64,000 nt of DNA from Neoceratodus forsteri (GCA_016271365.2 CM057454.1:1165190055-1165254054); one strand, 5' to 3'. Shown: positions 30,640 through 42,066, numbered from the stretch's first letter. Numbers and translations are program-made. The notes: generated from the sequence alone by a model not told the origin.

Positions 30640-33480
30640 TCCCCTTGTTCTTGCACGCTCTTTTTCTGAAAGATGCTACCCTCTTGGACTTTGTTGATTC
30701 CACTGAGGTACTTAAAAGTTTCTATCATGCCCCTCTCGCTTCTTTCCTCAAGGGTATACATATTAAGCTCCTTTAGTCTCTCCTCATACGGCTTCTCTTG
30801 CAGACCCTGCACCATTTTAGTTGCCTCCTCTGACTGCCTCTATCCTGTCTATGTCCTTGCGGAGATGGGGTCTCCAGAACTGGACACAGTACTCAGACGG
30901 GTCTCACCAACTGTCTGTACAGAGGGATAACAACTTCCTGTTTTCTGCTGATGATGCCTCTCCTATACATCCCAGTATATCCCAGCCCTCCCTACTGCCT
31001 TCTCACATTGCGTATAACCTTAAGGTCATCTGATATGATTACCCCAGGTCCCTTTCCTTTTTGTTGTTGTTACTACCTCCCACCCATTATGTATTCTTCC
31101 CTGGGTTCTTGTTTCCCAGGTGCATTATTTGCACTTCTTTGCATTGAATCCTAGCTGCCATACTTCTGACTATTCCTCCAACCTTGCCAAATCCCTTTTC
31201 ATCCTTTCCACACCTCCTTGTGTATCAACCCTATTGCAGATTTTTGTGTCATCTGCAAACGGCATACTTTTCCTTCCAGTCCCTCTGCAATGTCACTGAT
31301 AAAGACATTAAAAAGGACTGGACCTAATACTGAACTCCCATGTACCCCACTAGTAACCCCCTTCTTCAGAGTGGGCTCCATTTACAATTACCTTCTGTGT
31401 CCTGTTGTCCAGCCAATGTTTTACCTAGGGTTACCACTCCTGGGACCCACTCCCAGGCTGGTTAATTTGACTATTAATCTTTGTGTGGGACTGTGTCAAA
31501 TGCCTTCTAAAAGTCTAGGTAGGCCATGTCCACAGCCCCTCCCTGGTCTACTACTTTGGTCACCCAGTCAAAGAAATCTATTAGATCTGCCTGACATGAC
31601 CTTCCCTGGCCAGAACCCATGCTGCCTTGGGTCCTGTGCTCCACTGGCCTCTAGGTACTCAACTATTCTTTCCTTCAGAAGTGACTCCATCACTTTCCTA
31701 CCACAGAGGTCAGACTGACAGGTCTGTAGTTTCCTGCCTCTGTCTTGCTCCCACTTTGTGAAGGGAATCACATCCGCCTTCCTCCAGTCCTCGGTACCAC
31801 ACCATCCTCCATTGATTTATTAAAAGAGTAGCCAGTGGTTTCACTAGTTCCTCCTTAATTCTTTTAGAATTCTGGGGTGAATTCCATCAGGACCCATTGC
31901 TTTGTCCACCTTCAGTTTTAGGAGTTCTTGCAGAACCTTCTTCTGTGAAAGGACTGGGATCAACCCCTATCAAGAGTGCTTCTGTTAACTGGATTAGGTA
32001 CTTCCCTCCTCTTTGTGAATACTGAGCAGAAATATTCATTCAGTATTCCTGCTTTTTCGCTGTCCCTCTGCCCACCCACCGCTCATTCTATTCAGCCTCA
32101 CTATCCCTCCTTTGTCTTTCTAGCCGCTGATGTACCTATAAAAGGTTTTATCCTCTTCTTAACTGAGTTGGCTATCTTTTCCTCAGTTTGGGCCTTTGCT
32201 ATTCTGACTTCCTTCCCTGCTTCCTTCTGCCTTAACTGGTACAGCTGTCTGTCCTGCTCCTTCTGTGTTTCCTTATACTTCCGGAATGCTATCTTTTTCT
32301 TCCTGACTTTCACAACCACCACTTTTGAGAACCATAGTGGCTTTTTCTTTCATTTTGATTTGTTTATTTGCTTCACACAAAGGCTTATTGCCTCTGTGAT
32401 GGCAGTTTTGATAATTCCCCATTGTTGATCCACACCTCCTTCTAGCCTGTTTGCTAGTGCTTTTCTGAGGCACTCGCCCATCTTAGAAACATAGAATTTG
32501 AATTTGACGGCAGATAAGGACCGCTTGGCCCACCCAGTCTGCCCATTTCCCTACCTGATGGATAAGCTGCAGGTCCTAGTTAACCAGCAGCCTACTTATA
32601 GAAACATAGAATTTGACGGCAGATAAGGACCGCTTGGCCCACCCAGTCTGAAAGTCAGCCCTCCTGAAGTCCAGTACCCTCACTTTTGCATGGCTTGACT
32701 CTGTAGCTGAGTTTAACGTGAACCACACTGTTTGATGGTCACTTGTCCCCAGATGGCAACCCACTTCTAGATCTGAGATCCTCTCACTGCCTCCGTTTGA
32801 GAGTACGAGGTCTAAGATTGCTCCCTCACGAGTGGGCTCCGAAACTAGCTGTCTAATGCCTGCCACCTGTAGGGGATCAAGAATGGCCTTGCTCTTGGAT
32901 GTGGCTGCAGCAAATGTGCTGCAGTTAACATCTGGTATATTCAGGTCTCCCATCAACAGTATCTCCTTTCTCTGCCATTCTAAGAATGCCTTCTATCATA
33001 TCCTTGTCCATTCCTTCCCCCTGACATGGGGGTTTGTACACAACCCCTGTGCGGATTGTGGTGCCCTTTCCAGTCTCCAAGGTGACCCACAGTGCCTCCT
33101 CTGCTCCCTGTTTACTCTTTTGTTCAATTGCTTTTATCCCTTCCTTTACATAGAGAGCTACTCCTCCCCCTCTTCTCACCTGCCTGTCTCTCCTGTAGGT
33201 TATGTACCGTGGTATGTTAACATCCCAGTCATGGTTCTCTGTGTACCATGTTTCTGTGACTGCTACGATATCCAGGCATCCCTCTTCCATTAAGGCCACC
33301 AGCTCAGAGAGCTTGTTGCCCAGACTACGGGCATTGGTACTCCTTACCCTCCATTTCCTGATGGCCTTACTCCCTTTAGCCCCATCCCTGTCCTTCTTGC
33401 CTTTGTCACTTTCTCCATTTACCCCTGCCCTTCTCCCTATCGACACCTCTATGTTGGTGTTTGCCTCACTTACTACCATG
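30640..33480 (-). pseudogene. CR1-B ORF2 (copy 2), broken
   Basis: Endonuclease at 33479-32925: STNARSLGNKLSELVALM, DIVAVTETWYTENHDWDVN and TGVVYKPPCQGEG are well kept. It continues at 32956-32651 (MGDLNIPDVNCSTF, GTSDHQTVWFTLNS) where an insertion interrupts it. The linker and RT follow in short frames: REAEKSL-type linker at 32473-32101, GRSCQ/DF segment near 31600-31500, GSVLGPVLFNVFISDIAEGL at 31330-31280, then the thumb at 30815-30640 (YEERLKELNMYTLEER). TETW, GDLN and SDH are present. FADD is damaged by small indels (VCRLQMTQKS frame near 31255). Confidence 0.83.
32484..32650 (-). repeat. Two minimal CR1-B 3' ends inserted head-to-tail in CR1-B ORF2
   Basis: Segment 32598-32650 (53 bp) and segment 32484-32597 (114 bp) each end in the CR1-B 3' UTR and ATTCTATGTTTCTA tail, in the same orientation as the host element. 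They interrupt the codons after FRRADF. Removing them restores the ORF apart from about 4 bases. Confidence 0.85.
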
Positions 33481-33544
33481 ATTATTTGGGGGCTAGGATT
33501 TTCCTGCTCCTTTCTGGTGCTCTCCCTGGCTAGCTTTTAAAAGC

Positions 33545-34440
33545 CACAATGAAGCATTTAAACTTATCACCTAGGATCCTGGTTCCCTCCGGACAGATGC
33601 AGCCCATCATGCCAGTATAGGCTTGCATCACCCAGGTGACCCCAGTCCCCTGAAGCTAAATACCTGAGCTCCACACCAGTTTTTCAACCACTAATTGAAT
33701 CCCATGGTGCGGAACACCCTAGCCTCCTATGCCATAGATGAGTAGCACCTCCGAAAGGTTACCGTGCGTGCTACTGACCAAAGCCCCTCCCCAATTCTAC
33801 AAACTCTTCCTGCACTTCTCTAATCCTCCTTAGCCAGGTCATTTGTCCCTAGGTGGACAATGACATCCAGCTCCTCCCCTGTGCAGCTGCTGGCAATCCT
33901 GAGGATTCGCCTCCTGTCCCTCCAAGCCATGGTGCCAGGCAGGCACCTTACCTCCTCTCCCTTCCTCCCCCAGTTCTACCTTCCTAACAGGAGTCCCCAA
34001 CCAGGAGTTGTTTCCTTCCCCTGCAGGGTCCCCTGCCACCCTCCTGTGGGTCTCCTTTGTGGAGGTTCCCAGCATCCTCCTTGGTCACCACTGTGGTGCC
34101 TCCATAGAGGAACCACACTTTGCCAGAATGGCATAGGAATTATGGAGAGGTACAACTGGAGGGATGCACCTCTGTTCCACTACCCTCACCCTCCCTGAGC
34201 CCACTATGGTCCAACCGCCTCCTCTTTCTTGGCAACCTCTGAGGCAATGGCAGTGGCACTGGTGGTCCCTGGATGGAAGAGGAGGTCCCACAAATCCTGG
34301 CCAACTCAGCCTGGAGATAAGCAACCTCCTCCCTCAGCCCAGAGAGGTGCCTGCAGATGGGACAACACTGCATCCTCCAGAACATCTCCCGGAAGACTGC
34401 TGCTCCACAGCCACTGCACTGCACCACTCCAATTATGTCT
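33545..34440 (-). pseudogene. CR1-B ORF1 (copy 2), broken
   Basis: The N-terminus is better preserved than in copy 1. At 34427-34140 it reads MVQCSGCGAAVFREMFWRMQ, CCPICRHLSGLREEVAYL and AELARICGTSS, with two CxxC pairs followed by a leucine-rich helix. The start is chosen at the Met just before VQCSGCG. Downstream the GDS block is lost by a deletion near 34000 (SWLGTPVRKVELG frame), and a homologue of the HLGTN region (VIVHLGTN) is visible near 33860-33840. The Asp-His region lies near 33600. Several frameshifts occur. Confidence 0.78.
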
Positions 34441-34787
34441 TATTTCTGGCCCCTTAACTGTTTGCAATCCTTACTCTTTCCTCTGTTTTTTTTTCTCTCT
34501 CCTTACTTTCTGCCTGTGTGCCCTTTAAGCTCCTGATTGTCCTGTTCTGAGACAAGAATATCCTATATTTCTCAGTAGACCACTTACTTGCTCAGAGGCA
34601 GACCTCCAGCAGCTAGAGGGGGCCGGAGAGCTACTCTTGCCCTTCTAGGATGGTGGGTCCTTGGTGGTTCTGTGATCACTCACTTCCTGCCCCTAAACAG
34701 GAAGTTCCTGTTGTCAGTCAAATCCTGTGCCTATAAAAATAGAACTAGCTTTGGGTGGGGGTTGGAGGGGAGGGAAGGAGGGCAATA

Positions 34788-34842
34788 TAGTCCCAGCAGA
34801 GAAGTTCAGTCACACAGCAGTCCTTTCTCCTGGTGTCTTCTG
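34788..34842 (-). repeat. 55-bp direct repeat in CR1-B 5' leader (second copy 35111-35165)
   Basis: The two 55-bp segments are identical and 323 bp apart, and the outer one forms the extreme 5' end of the element. The sequence between and after them differs. A repeated 5' end suggests stacked leader/promoter units, as in the 5' region of CR1-A at 58,171. A TATA-like CCTATAAAAATAG lies nearby at about 34730 but reads on the plus strand. Confidence 0.85.
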
Positions 34843-35165
34843 CCAAGCTATTAGCAGAATCTTTCTAAGGCAGTCTTTAAATGTAGCTTCCTTCTAGCTA
34901 AGCCACTCCCCCTACTTACCAGATCTTTCTACAAGTAATTTAAACCTCACAGCAGTTAAGTCCTTTCAGTCACCTGAGATTTACACCTAGATAACTCTTC
35001 AGATACCCATTCAGTTCAGTTAACCCAAACACACACTTTTTTTTTTTGTTTTGTATGTTAGTTTTTTTTTACCCTAAATTAAAGGTCCACGTACAAAAGT
35101 TCTTCTACTTTAGTCCCAGCAGAGAAGTTCAGTCACACAGCAGTCCTTTCTCCTGGTGTCTTCTG

Positions 35166-35777
35166 ATATTACAATCAACTCGGCATACAATCACATCCAC
35201 TAATGTTCAGGATAAGCCTGTTACATTGACAGATGAAACTGTATTACTGAAATTAAATACTCAGAAGGATAAAACCAGCACATCCCCAGATTATATAAAC
35301 TGGCCACTATTTGTATTTACTGGCTGATTCCCTAGCGCACCCTTTAAGACTACGTTATGAAAAATGCTTGACTTTGAACTTCGTTCCAGTAACATGGAAA
35401 CCAGCATTTGTTATCCCTATACATAAAAAAGGTCCCATGAACAACTGGGAAAACTATAGGCCGATAAGCCTAACATATTCACTATGTAAAATTTTAGAGA
35501 GTATAATCAAAGAACTAATTTCCCCTGTTTTGGATGAGAATGATGTAGACTAACATGTGTTCAAAAAAGGACACAGTTGTTTAACCAACTTACTGTGTTT
35601 CTATGAGGAAGAGAGTTACCAACTTGACCAAAAAATACCATATGGTGTAATATTCATAGATTTTAGTAAGTCATTCGATGCAGTGGCACACTGGGCCTTA
35701 TTACATAAACTAAACAAATTAGAAATCAATAACAATATAGTTAATTGGATCTCTAATTGGCTGTCACATAGAACACA
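35166..35777 (+). pseudogene. CR1-E reverse transcriptase, N-terminal half (part 2)
   Basis: It reads KPVTLTDETVLLKL, then VTWKPAFVIPIHKKGPMNNW, ENYRPISLTYSLCKILESII, a TAA stop at about 35551-35553, FKKGHSCLTNLLCFYEEES and GVIFIDFSKSFDAVAHWALL (motif A Asp kept), then NWISNWLSHRTQ. It is cut by a small DNA transposon at 35778. The divergence from CR1-A, B and C is large, so this is an older and different CR1 lineage. Confidence 0.83.
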
Positions 35778-35966
35778 GGGTTTTATTTAACTCTAAAAAT
35801 TGATTAGCGTTTTGCTCATAAAAGTGCTAAAACATTGTGAAAATGCATAGCACTTGCCTCACTGTGTTTAACAAACATAACACTTCTAGAAAACCTATAG
35901 AAATACTTTCTGTACAGTTAGTACTGTCCCAAGAAAAAAACTGCTAATCAATTATTTAAAACCCTG
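35778..35966. mobile_element. hAT-like MITE, 189 bp
   Basis: It is inserted in CR1-E RT. Terminal inverted repeats read GGGTTTTA inward from both ends, and a stronger internal arm TTGATTAGC pairs with GCTAATCAA. GAACACA is present on both sides (35771-35777 and 35967-35973), an apparent 7-8 bp target duplication typical of hAT. Removing the insert restores HRTQCVPITGCLS in the host RT. Confidence 0.75.
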
Positions 35967-36667
35967 GAACACAATGTGTTCCAATTACTGGCTGTCTTTC
36001 TGATACTGGCCTAGTCACCAGTGCCGTCCCGCAAGGCTCAGTGCTGGGCCCATGCTCATTCCAATCGTTCATAGCTGACTTAACTAAAGATTGCTTATCT
36101 TCACCTATAAAATATGCAGATGATGTCAAAATTGGGGGACCACATCAAAATCAGGAAAAAATTTACACAGTTCAGAAAGACCTTGATACTATTACACAAT
36201 GGGTGAACAAGTGGTAGGTGAGATTGAATCCTGATAAATGTAATGTTATGCACTTAGGACCCATTAATCTAATAGCTAAATACAAGTTGGCTGGCAAACT
36301 ATTATCTATTACCTTGAACGAAAAAGACCTTGGCAACAACATTTCTGAGGATTTTCTCCATACTACCCAGATAAATGAGGCTGTACTCAAATCAAACAGC
36401 GTTATCTGGTCCATCAAAAGAAATATAAAGTCTAGAGATGGGAAAGTGTTAATGCCTCTATACCGAGCATACGTTCTTCTGCATTTGGAATATGCCTCAC
36501 AACTATGGTGTCCCTACAAAAAAATCTGAAATACAAGTTTGTTAGAAAGGGTGCAAAGAAAATATACCAAACATATTAACGGTTCATATAACGACCCCTA
36601 TGAAACCAGAATTAATACCTTAAACCTTATGAGACTTGCCACTAGACGTTTACGTGGGCACTTAGTT
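35967..36667 (+). pseudogene. CR1-E reverse transcriptase, C-terminal half (part 3)
   Basis: It continues with TSAVPQGSVLGPCSFQSF, KYADDVKIGG (motif C, YADD intact), DLDTITQWVNKW, MRLNPDKCNVMHLGPINLI, DLGNNISEDFLHTTQINEAV, SNSVIWSIKRNIKSRDGKVL and LHLEYASQLWCPYKKI, then LERVQRKYTKHINGSYNDPY and LATRRLRGHLV. It is abruptly replaced by the repeat R1 near 36668. Stops and a frameshift at 36530 are present. Confidence 0.83.
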
Positions 36668-36905
36668 TTTATGTTTGTTTGCACGCACACACAAGAAACA
36701 TGTTGTGGCAGCTTGGGAGAGAAGCGGGTTGTGGAGGTGCAGAACTGTTGTGGCCAATGCTGCCACTGCTTTTGTGGGCTTGGCTGTGTGTCACCAATGC
36801 TAGCACATGCTGGCGGTGACACTAGTTTGCAAGCGTGCCACCAACTTGAAACGATTTGGCCGCCACAATCAGGGAGCGCTTCATCACTGCAGCGTCAGAC
36901 ATCCA
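36668..36905 (+). repeat. Unclassified dispersed repeat R1 (copy 1; copy 2 at 46247)
   Basis: It shares with 46247-46540 the segments CAAGAAAC, GAAGCGGG, GGAGGTGCAG, GACACTAGTT and CAAGCGTGCCACCAACTTGA. In both places it interrupts the RT ORF of a LINE just after a T-run ending TTTATG. No coding content. It could be part of a DNA transposon or a SINE; I do not recognise it. Confidence 0.7.
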
Positions 36906-37781
36906 CCTCTCCTTTGGGTCCGAATAGTTTCCATGCAGACAAGAAGCTGACGCTGCAATGTCGAGCAGTTTCTGATTGTTGCAGCCAGCTGGTCGCTTAG
37001 TAAACAGCTAGCTGCAGACAGGGCTCTGCAAAGAAAATGAGAAAGCCTCCCCTTCCCCTTGGTGCCATCTTTTTTTTTTTTCTTTTATCTAGTGAAGCCA
37101 TAAGAAACTCTGGCCATTAATGACCATGCAGTCCACACAAAAGAAAAAATTAAGCTTATCCCGGCTAAGAGATCAACAACTCCCCCCCCCACACAAGCTG
37201 CAGATCAACTGAACCCTCCCACCACCCCCAAACAAGCATTTGCCCAAGGAGGTATTCAAATCGGTTGAGCTATACAGAAATCAGGTGCATCAGATCCACT
37301 TCCACAGACCCTGAAAATCACCCTACAGGTCCAAAGTCCCACGCTGTGGAACTAAAATAGTGATCTCAGAAGGGGCCCACAGGCAAAAGGAGACAAGGCA
37401 GGCAAGGGGAGCCCGGACATGTGTTATGTCTGCCTCAGTGTGAGATAATGCTTTTGGATTTGGGTACTTTTTAATTTATTTCAGGTGAATTAGGTTATGT
37501 GGGAGAAGCAGGCAGATGCTGAAAGATCCAGATGGTATGCACATAATATATCTCCAGTCATGCTAAGTCTGTATAGTTCTCATAGTTAGGCTCCTATGTT
37601 CAGTGTACCCGATTCTCAACAAGTGGGCATTTTATTTGTTCAGCTGCTTTATCTGACCTTTCTTGCATGGGAGGCTTCAGTTTAGATATAGACATCTATA
37701 GGAGAGAGAGCAGCAGCAAACAGTTACGCATGCTGCAGCTCTGTTTGTCAAGTCCAAAATATAAAAGGTCCTCTACACTAA
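36906..37781. other. Unassigned stretch
   Basis: Contains a T-run near 37068-37081 and a C-run near 37182-37191. No coding sequence or recognisable repeat. Confidence 0.5.
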
Positions 37782-38030
37782 TAATAATAATAATAATAAA
37801 ACTTTATTTATACTGAGCCTTTCACAAATTCAAGGCGCCTTACAATAAATACAAAATATAATGAATAATACGTCAGTCTACCAGTGATCTGAGCTCATAA
37901 AATCACTTTAATAATTTAAAAAATTTTAGACCATAAATAGGTCTTCAAGGCCTTTTTGAATTCCATCATGGACACACACTGATATGTTGTATTGCACTAT
38001 TTGATTCCCTGTTAGGAGGACTGCACATCT
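37782..38030 (-). mobile_element. L2-I LINE 3' end with (TTA)n tail
   Basis: Minus-strand reading ends an ORF in MMEFKKALKTYLWSKIF then a stop (about 37978-37925), the typical L2-like C-terminus. A 3' UTR with AAGGCGCCTTGAATTTG follows, then AATAAAG and a (TTA)n tail (TAA repeats at 37781-37800 on the plus strand). 5'-truncated. Confidence 0.75.
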
Positions 38031-39990
38031 AAGCTGAAACTGTTAGGTATTTGTAGTTACCTAAGTGAGGGTGACTACTATTGCATATAATTTAGAAGCA
38101 TAGATACATCACACGCATTCCCATTTGTTAATCAGAATTATATGGTTTCGATACATAGAGAAAGCAGTCGAACATGTTAATAAGATTCTGTTGCATGTAT
38201 AAGAGGTGACAATTGTTGATCTGTTTCAGTCTCTCCAGTCCCATCTTCAGTTTATTCAAAGAGGGAAGCTTTCCCACCTACCCACCTACCATAGCACTGT
38301 AATTGCTCAAACCTGTAATGTACGTTTATATTTATTTCCAGTTATGCTGCTACTGGAAAAAGTGGCACTTTTTTATTCTAGTCTACCTCCGCGCCATCAG
38401 GGGCCACTAAGAAGCTAGACACCTGAAGTGATTCACAGAAATCTTCCTTTGACAACTTTTTGTTTGACTTTTGTTTGTGTGTGTTGTAGAGTCTCTCCTT
38501 TCATACTGTGTGACAACCATACAGTTTCAGTAATGGCTAGGATGCTAAGGACTTAAACCAAGCCTTTGATACCCACCTAACTGCTAACTGTACAGTGAGG
38601 ATGGACTAGGAACACATTTGTGAGTGCCCCAGTGGTGTGTGTGTGTGTGTGTGTTGCATTAGTGGTGGGTTTCCAGTGGCATTGGTGTTGGCACAAAGGC
38701 CCGGTAGAGCCAAGTCTCCCCCAACCTTTTAGCTGTGGTTGCATCTATGACACTGCGGCTCAGCCATAATGGAAGATTTCAGACTCAGGCCACCAGATGA
38801 GGCAGACAATTTGTACTTTTTCGCTGAGAGTTGTTCCGAAATTCCAGCTTCAGTCATAGCCAGAGAGGTTTAGATCAATGCCAGTTGAGGTTTAACTACC
38901 AATTTCCGGGGGGGGGGACAGAAAATAGTAATTTTAATAAAAGTGGGATGGAGCCTTAGGAGCCTACCTGTCTCTAGCTGAGCTGCATCAGGTGACCTCC
39001 CGTGGTTTGTATTTTTGTTGTTTTTTTCCTTTTTGTTGTATTGGTATTTGGGTTATTTATTCTTGTATTGCATTCTTGAAATTTAATGAAATATAGTTAT
39101 TGGAAAAAAAAACTTTACCAAGGCCACTGTAGCAGTGTGGAGGATCAGGATTCTTCCCAGGGACAAGAGTGTGGGGACTCTGCTCTTTATGTATGGGATT
39201 CTGGGGGATCCAAGCTCGAGACTAGAGGCAGCAGACTCGGTTAATGGGGGAGGAAAGCTTGGCAGGCTGCTGGGCAGGGTGTTACTTTATTTTTGAAGAA
39301 CAGGAGAAATTATTTGGTGAAGTCCAACCCTCACTGCCTTCTGTATCTAGCCTCAGCTCACAGCAGAGACTACACCACAGGGGGACCCCAGCAGTAGGCC
39401 AGCAGTGCCAGATGAAGGTAAGGGAGGGAGACCAGGGTGTAGGAGGGGAGGGGGTTTTCTTGGCCCACTAACAGGCTCCCTGGTGTTTGTACGGTGTGGT
39501 GGAGGGAGGTTTCAGAATGGATTAGGATGTGGAGTTGGATGTAAAATCGGAACTTCTGATTCCGACCCCAATTCCAACTTCGATGTCTTAGATGGTATTG
39601 GAACCGAATTTGAGTTGGAATGGTAAGTTCTGAGTATCCGACCTATGCACAATGCAATGGAATCAGATGATTCTGATCAACCCTAATTTACATTGTTTAT
39701 TAACTTACTGTATTTGCTGCTAGGGTACTGCTATAGTTTAATGTATACTTTTGATTGTGTCCATTGAAATTGCATTGTGCTTGCACCCATTGTGTTGTAT
39801 ACTGTGTTCATGATCTGTTTGTAGTGCAAATGGTTTTGTATTCTAATGTCATATTATTCTATTATAACCATCTTGGTCATGCTAAAAGCAGGTAAATATT
39901 TTGTCTTGTGCACATACCAGGTAAACAAAAAAATGAAATAAATAAAAATAAAATGGTATTTATCACCTATATATATGCAGATCAGAAACA
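38031..39990. other. Unassigned stretch with a short (GT)n
   Basis: A (GT)n microsatellite lies at about 38634-38654 and a G-run at about 38911-38918. Near 39,550-39,600 there is a degenerate ATTCCGA/ATTCCAA motif series. No supported gene. The open frames at 39244 and 39405 overlap in different frames and have no motif. Confidence 0.5.
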
Positions 39991-40206
39991 TACAGTTTTT
40001 TAAAGATCAGTTTATTTTATTTTACAAATTTTGGCCAGGAAAGACTCATTCTGCCAAGGCTTGTTTCCAGGTGCATCCCGGAAGCACAGAAAAGCTAAGT
40101 GGTGTGTCCGTGGTCAGACAGTATGCAAATGGTGGCTTTGGGATTCAAACCTTGTTCTCCAGGTTTTCAGCTCAGTGCTCTTTAACCACTACACTATCCT
40201 GCTAGA
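39991..40206 (-). mobile_element. tRNA-derived SINE, MIR-like
   Basis: On the minus strand the 5' end has an RNA polymerase III A box (TAGTGTAGTGG, near 40195) and a B box (GGTTTGAATCC, near 40147). ACACACCACTTAGCTTTTCT and GTGCTTC follow, resembling the MIR body (ACTTAACCTCTCTGTGCCTC). The 3' end is A-rich (AAAATAAAATAAA). tRNA-head SINEs of the MIR/CORE type are old and non-autonomous, mobilised by L2-group LINEs. Confidence 0.7.
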
Positions 40207-40697
40207 TGGAGCTGTAACAGAACTGAGACCCATATTTAAAAAATAGCTTTTACAGGAAAATATAATCTATAGATTCAAAACAGGTCTCCTTTAAGGCCCT
40301 TGGCCATGCCAGAAGACTATTATATCTCCTTCAGGTCATTATCCTACAGACAATATCCTTACCCTTAGTCTTTATCACTTAAGTCAACACACTCTCGATA
40401 AAAATAACCTTCTGGTTCTCAGTTTAGTTTTCTCACTTTACTATCATGTCATCCTATTTACTGCGAGCACAGCTCCATCTTCAGATATTCAGCTGCCCTA
40501 GTTATTACTCCCTGTGTTTAATAGTGTACTACCCAATCTATTATTTGCAATTATACTTTAAAGAGCTCTTATCACCCCAGAGGACACTGAGAAAATTATT
40601 TTTTAGACGCGCTACAGATTCTGTTTCACATATTACATGTATTTAGCTTCCACTGTGTCATAAACACTAGATGCTTCAACATGGAAACAAGTTCACT

Positions 40698-40850
40698 GCC
40701 CCTGGACTTCATCTGCTCTGTTTGTTTGTCTACACCTGACATCATAACGCTCCACTTATGACATCGTAACTGTTTCCACAGCAATGTTACAGACAGAAAC
40801 TGTGATGTCAGCTGTAGACAAGTAGCCAGAGCACATGATGTCTAGGGGAC
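40698..40850. repeat. Imperfect palindrome, about 50-bp arms (copy 1 of 3)
   Basis: GTCTACACCTGACATCA (40728) pairs with TGATGTCAGCTGTAGAC (40803). Outward, CCCTGGACTTCATCTGCTCT pairs with AGAGCACATGATGTCTAGGG. Related right arms occur in direct orientation at 41631-41706 and, more diverged, a whole unit at 41886-42066. Fold-back/MITE-like. Confidence 0.75.
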
Positions 40851-40877
40851 AAGGCTCCTGTTTTCTTGTCATCATAA

Positions 40878-41505
40878 TAGTTTTTCAAAAGGGAACCAGC
40901 ACTTGCTATAAACCTGCAGAGCTTCAGTATACATCTAAACTATCCTTCTTGTTAAGAAATAGAGCATACAAGTACCTAAGTCCAAATACATGCTTCATTT
41001 TATTTTTGAATACTACTGTACAATACCTTGCTTGAAATACATACAGCAGCAGTCCAAACCTTAAGACGCACAGAAAGCACACTCCTTCATGTGCAGATCT
41101 TAAACTCACTTTATCAACATGAATGGACTGGTACACAGGGGCTTATAGACAGAGCTCAAGCCCAAACCTCTTCACTTCCTCGATCGAGAAACGTCATGAT
41201 ACCTGACAAAGGGGGTTTGGCTGGTGCTCCGTCTCTGAACCCTGGTGTATGTTTCTGCTGAGGAAATGAGCTTGTTTAAGATCTGTAGATGAAGCACTGC
41301 GCTATATGTGTCTCTTAAAACAATGTTTGAACAGCTGTTGTATGTATATCAAGCAAGTTGTTATACGGTACTATTCATTTGCACAAAAAGAAAATGAAGC
41401 ACATATTTGGACTTAAGGTACCTGTATGCTCCATTTCTTCACAAGAAGGATAACTACTCTGAACATATACTAAAGCTCTACAGGTGTAAAGCAAGTGCCA
41501 ATTCC
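40878..41505. repeat. Large inverted repeat, arms about 165 bp plus an inner pair
   Basis: The left arm (40878-41045) contains AAGGGAACCAGCACTTGC, TATCCTTCTTGTTAAGAAAT and TAAGTCCAAATACATGCTTC. The right arm (about 41330-41505), reverse-complemented, gives AAGGGAATTGGCACTTGC, TATCCTTCTTGTGAAGAAAT and TAAGTCCAAATATGTGCTTC. Inside, CTTCATGTGCAGATCTTAAA (near 41090) pairs with the reverse complement of TTTAAGATCTGTAGATGAAG (near 41275). No coding sequence inside. A fold-back element or a decayed DNA transposon. Confidence 0.78.
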
Positions 41506-41885
41506 CTTTAGAAATATAGTACACGTTTTGCTTATCCTGGCATTGCTAGCCCTAGGCTGCTACTCAGCTCATGCTCCTAAATAATAATCGTTTTCACGGC
41601 AGTTGATTGTGACATTACAAACAGAAGACTGTGATGTCAGCTGTAGACAAATCGCTGGAGAACATGACCTTTATGGCACAGTGACCCTGTTTTCGTGATT
41701 ATTCAGTAAATATGTTTCTGTTACTGTATTAAAGGGCCCCTGACACCTTTGGGAAATCTCTGAAAATATGTAATATTTAAACCCGATTTAGCTTATACAG
41801 TAGTTCATATATTTTACATAATTCCATCCATCTTTCATTATTACTGAATAAATTCAATTACAAGATTGATCTTTACCCTTTTGGT

Positions 41886-42066
41886 TTCATCTGCTCCTCC
41901 AGTGTGTCTACACATGTGATCATAAACCTCATTTTAAGACATCAGAGTCAGTTGCCCTGGAAATGCTATTATGTCACATGTGGAGGATTGTGATGTCAGG
42001 GTTACACTAACAGCCACAGCAGAAGTCATCTAGGGAATGATGATCCTGTATTCATCCAATAGGCAG
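41886..42066. repeat. Diverged copy 3 of the 40,698 palindrome
   Basis: It shares CATCTGCTC, GTGTCTACAC, TGTGATGTCAG and CATCTAGG in the same order as 40,698-40,850. Confidence 0.6.

Larger units (their letters stand above)
30351..35165 (-). mobile_element. CR1-B LINE, long copy 2
   Basis: Minus-strand CR1-B, 4.8 kb, from a 5' leader at 35165 to a TTTCTGTA-type tail near 30351. It is inserted in CR1-E, and the shared 4 bases GATA at both junctions are either a short duplication or microhomology. It carries ORF1 and ORF2, both frameshifted, two tiny CR1-B 3' ends inserted in ORF2 (32484-32650), and a 5' leader about 580 bp longer than in copy 1, with a perfect 55-bp direct repeat. Confidence 0.9.

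Noticed and set aside
34720..34745. Plus-strand TATA promoter (CCTATAAAAATAG)
   Set aside because: It lies antisense in the CR1-B 5' leader with no downstream ORF. A lone TATA match is weak evidence.
39405..39626. Gly/Asp-rich plus-strand frame
   Set aside because: It overlaps another frame in a different phase. It arises from a degenerate ATTCCGA-type repeat.
40878..41505. Tc1/mariner or hAT transposon with long inverted repeats
   Set aside because: No target duplication or standard terminal motif could be placed at the arm ends, so it is left as an unclassified fold-back.
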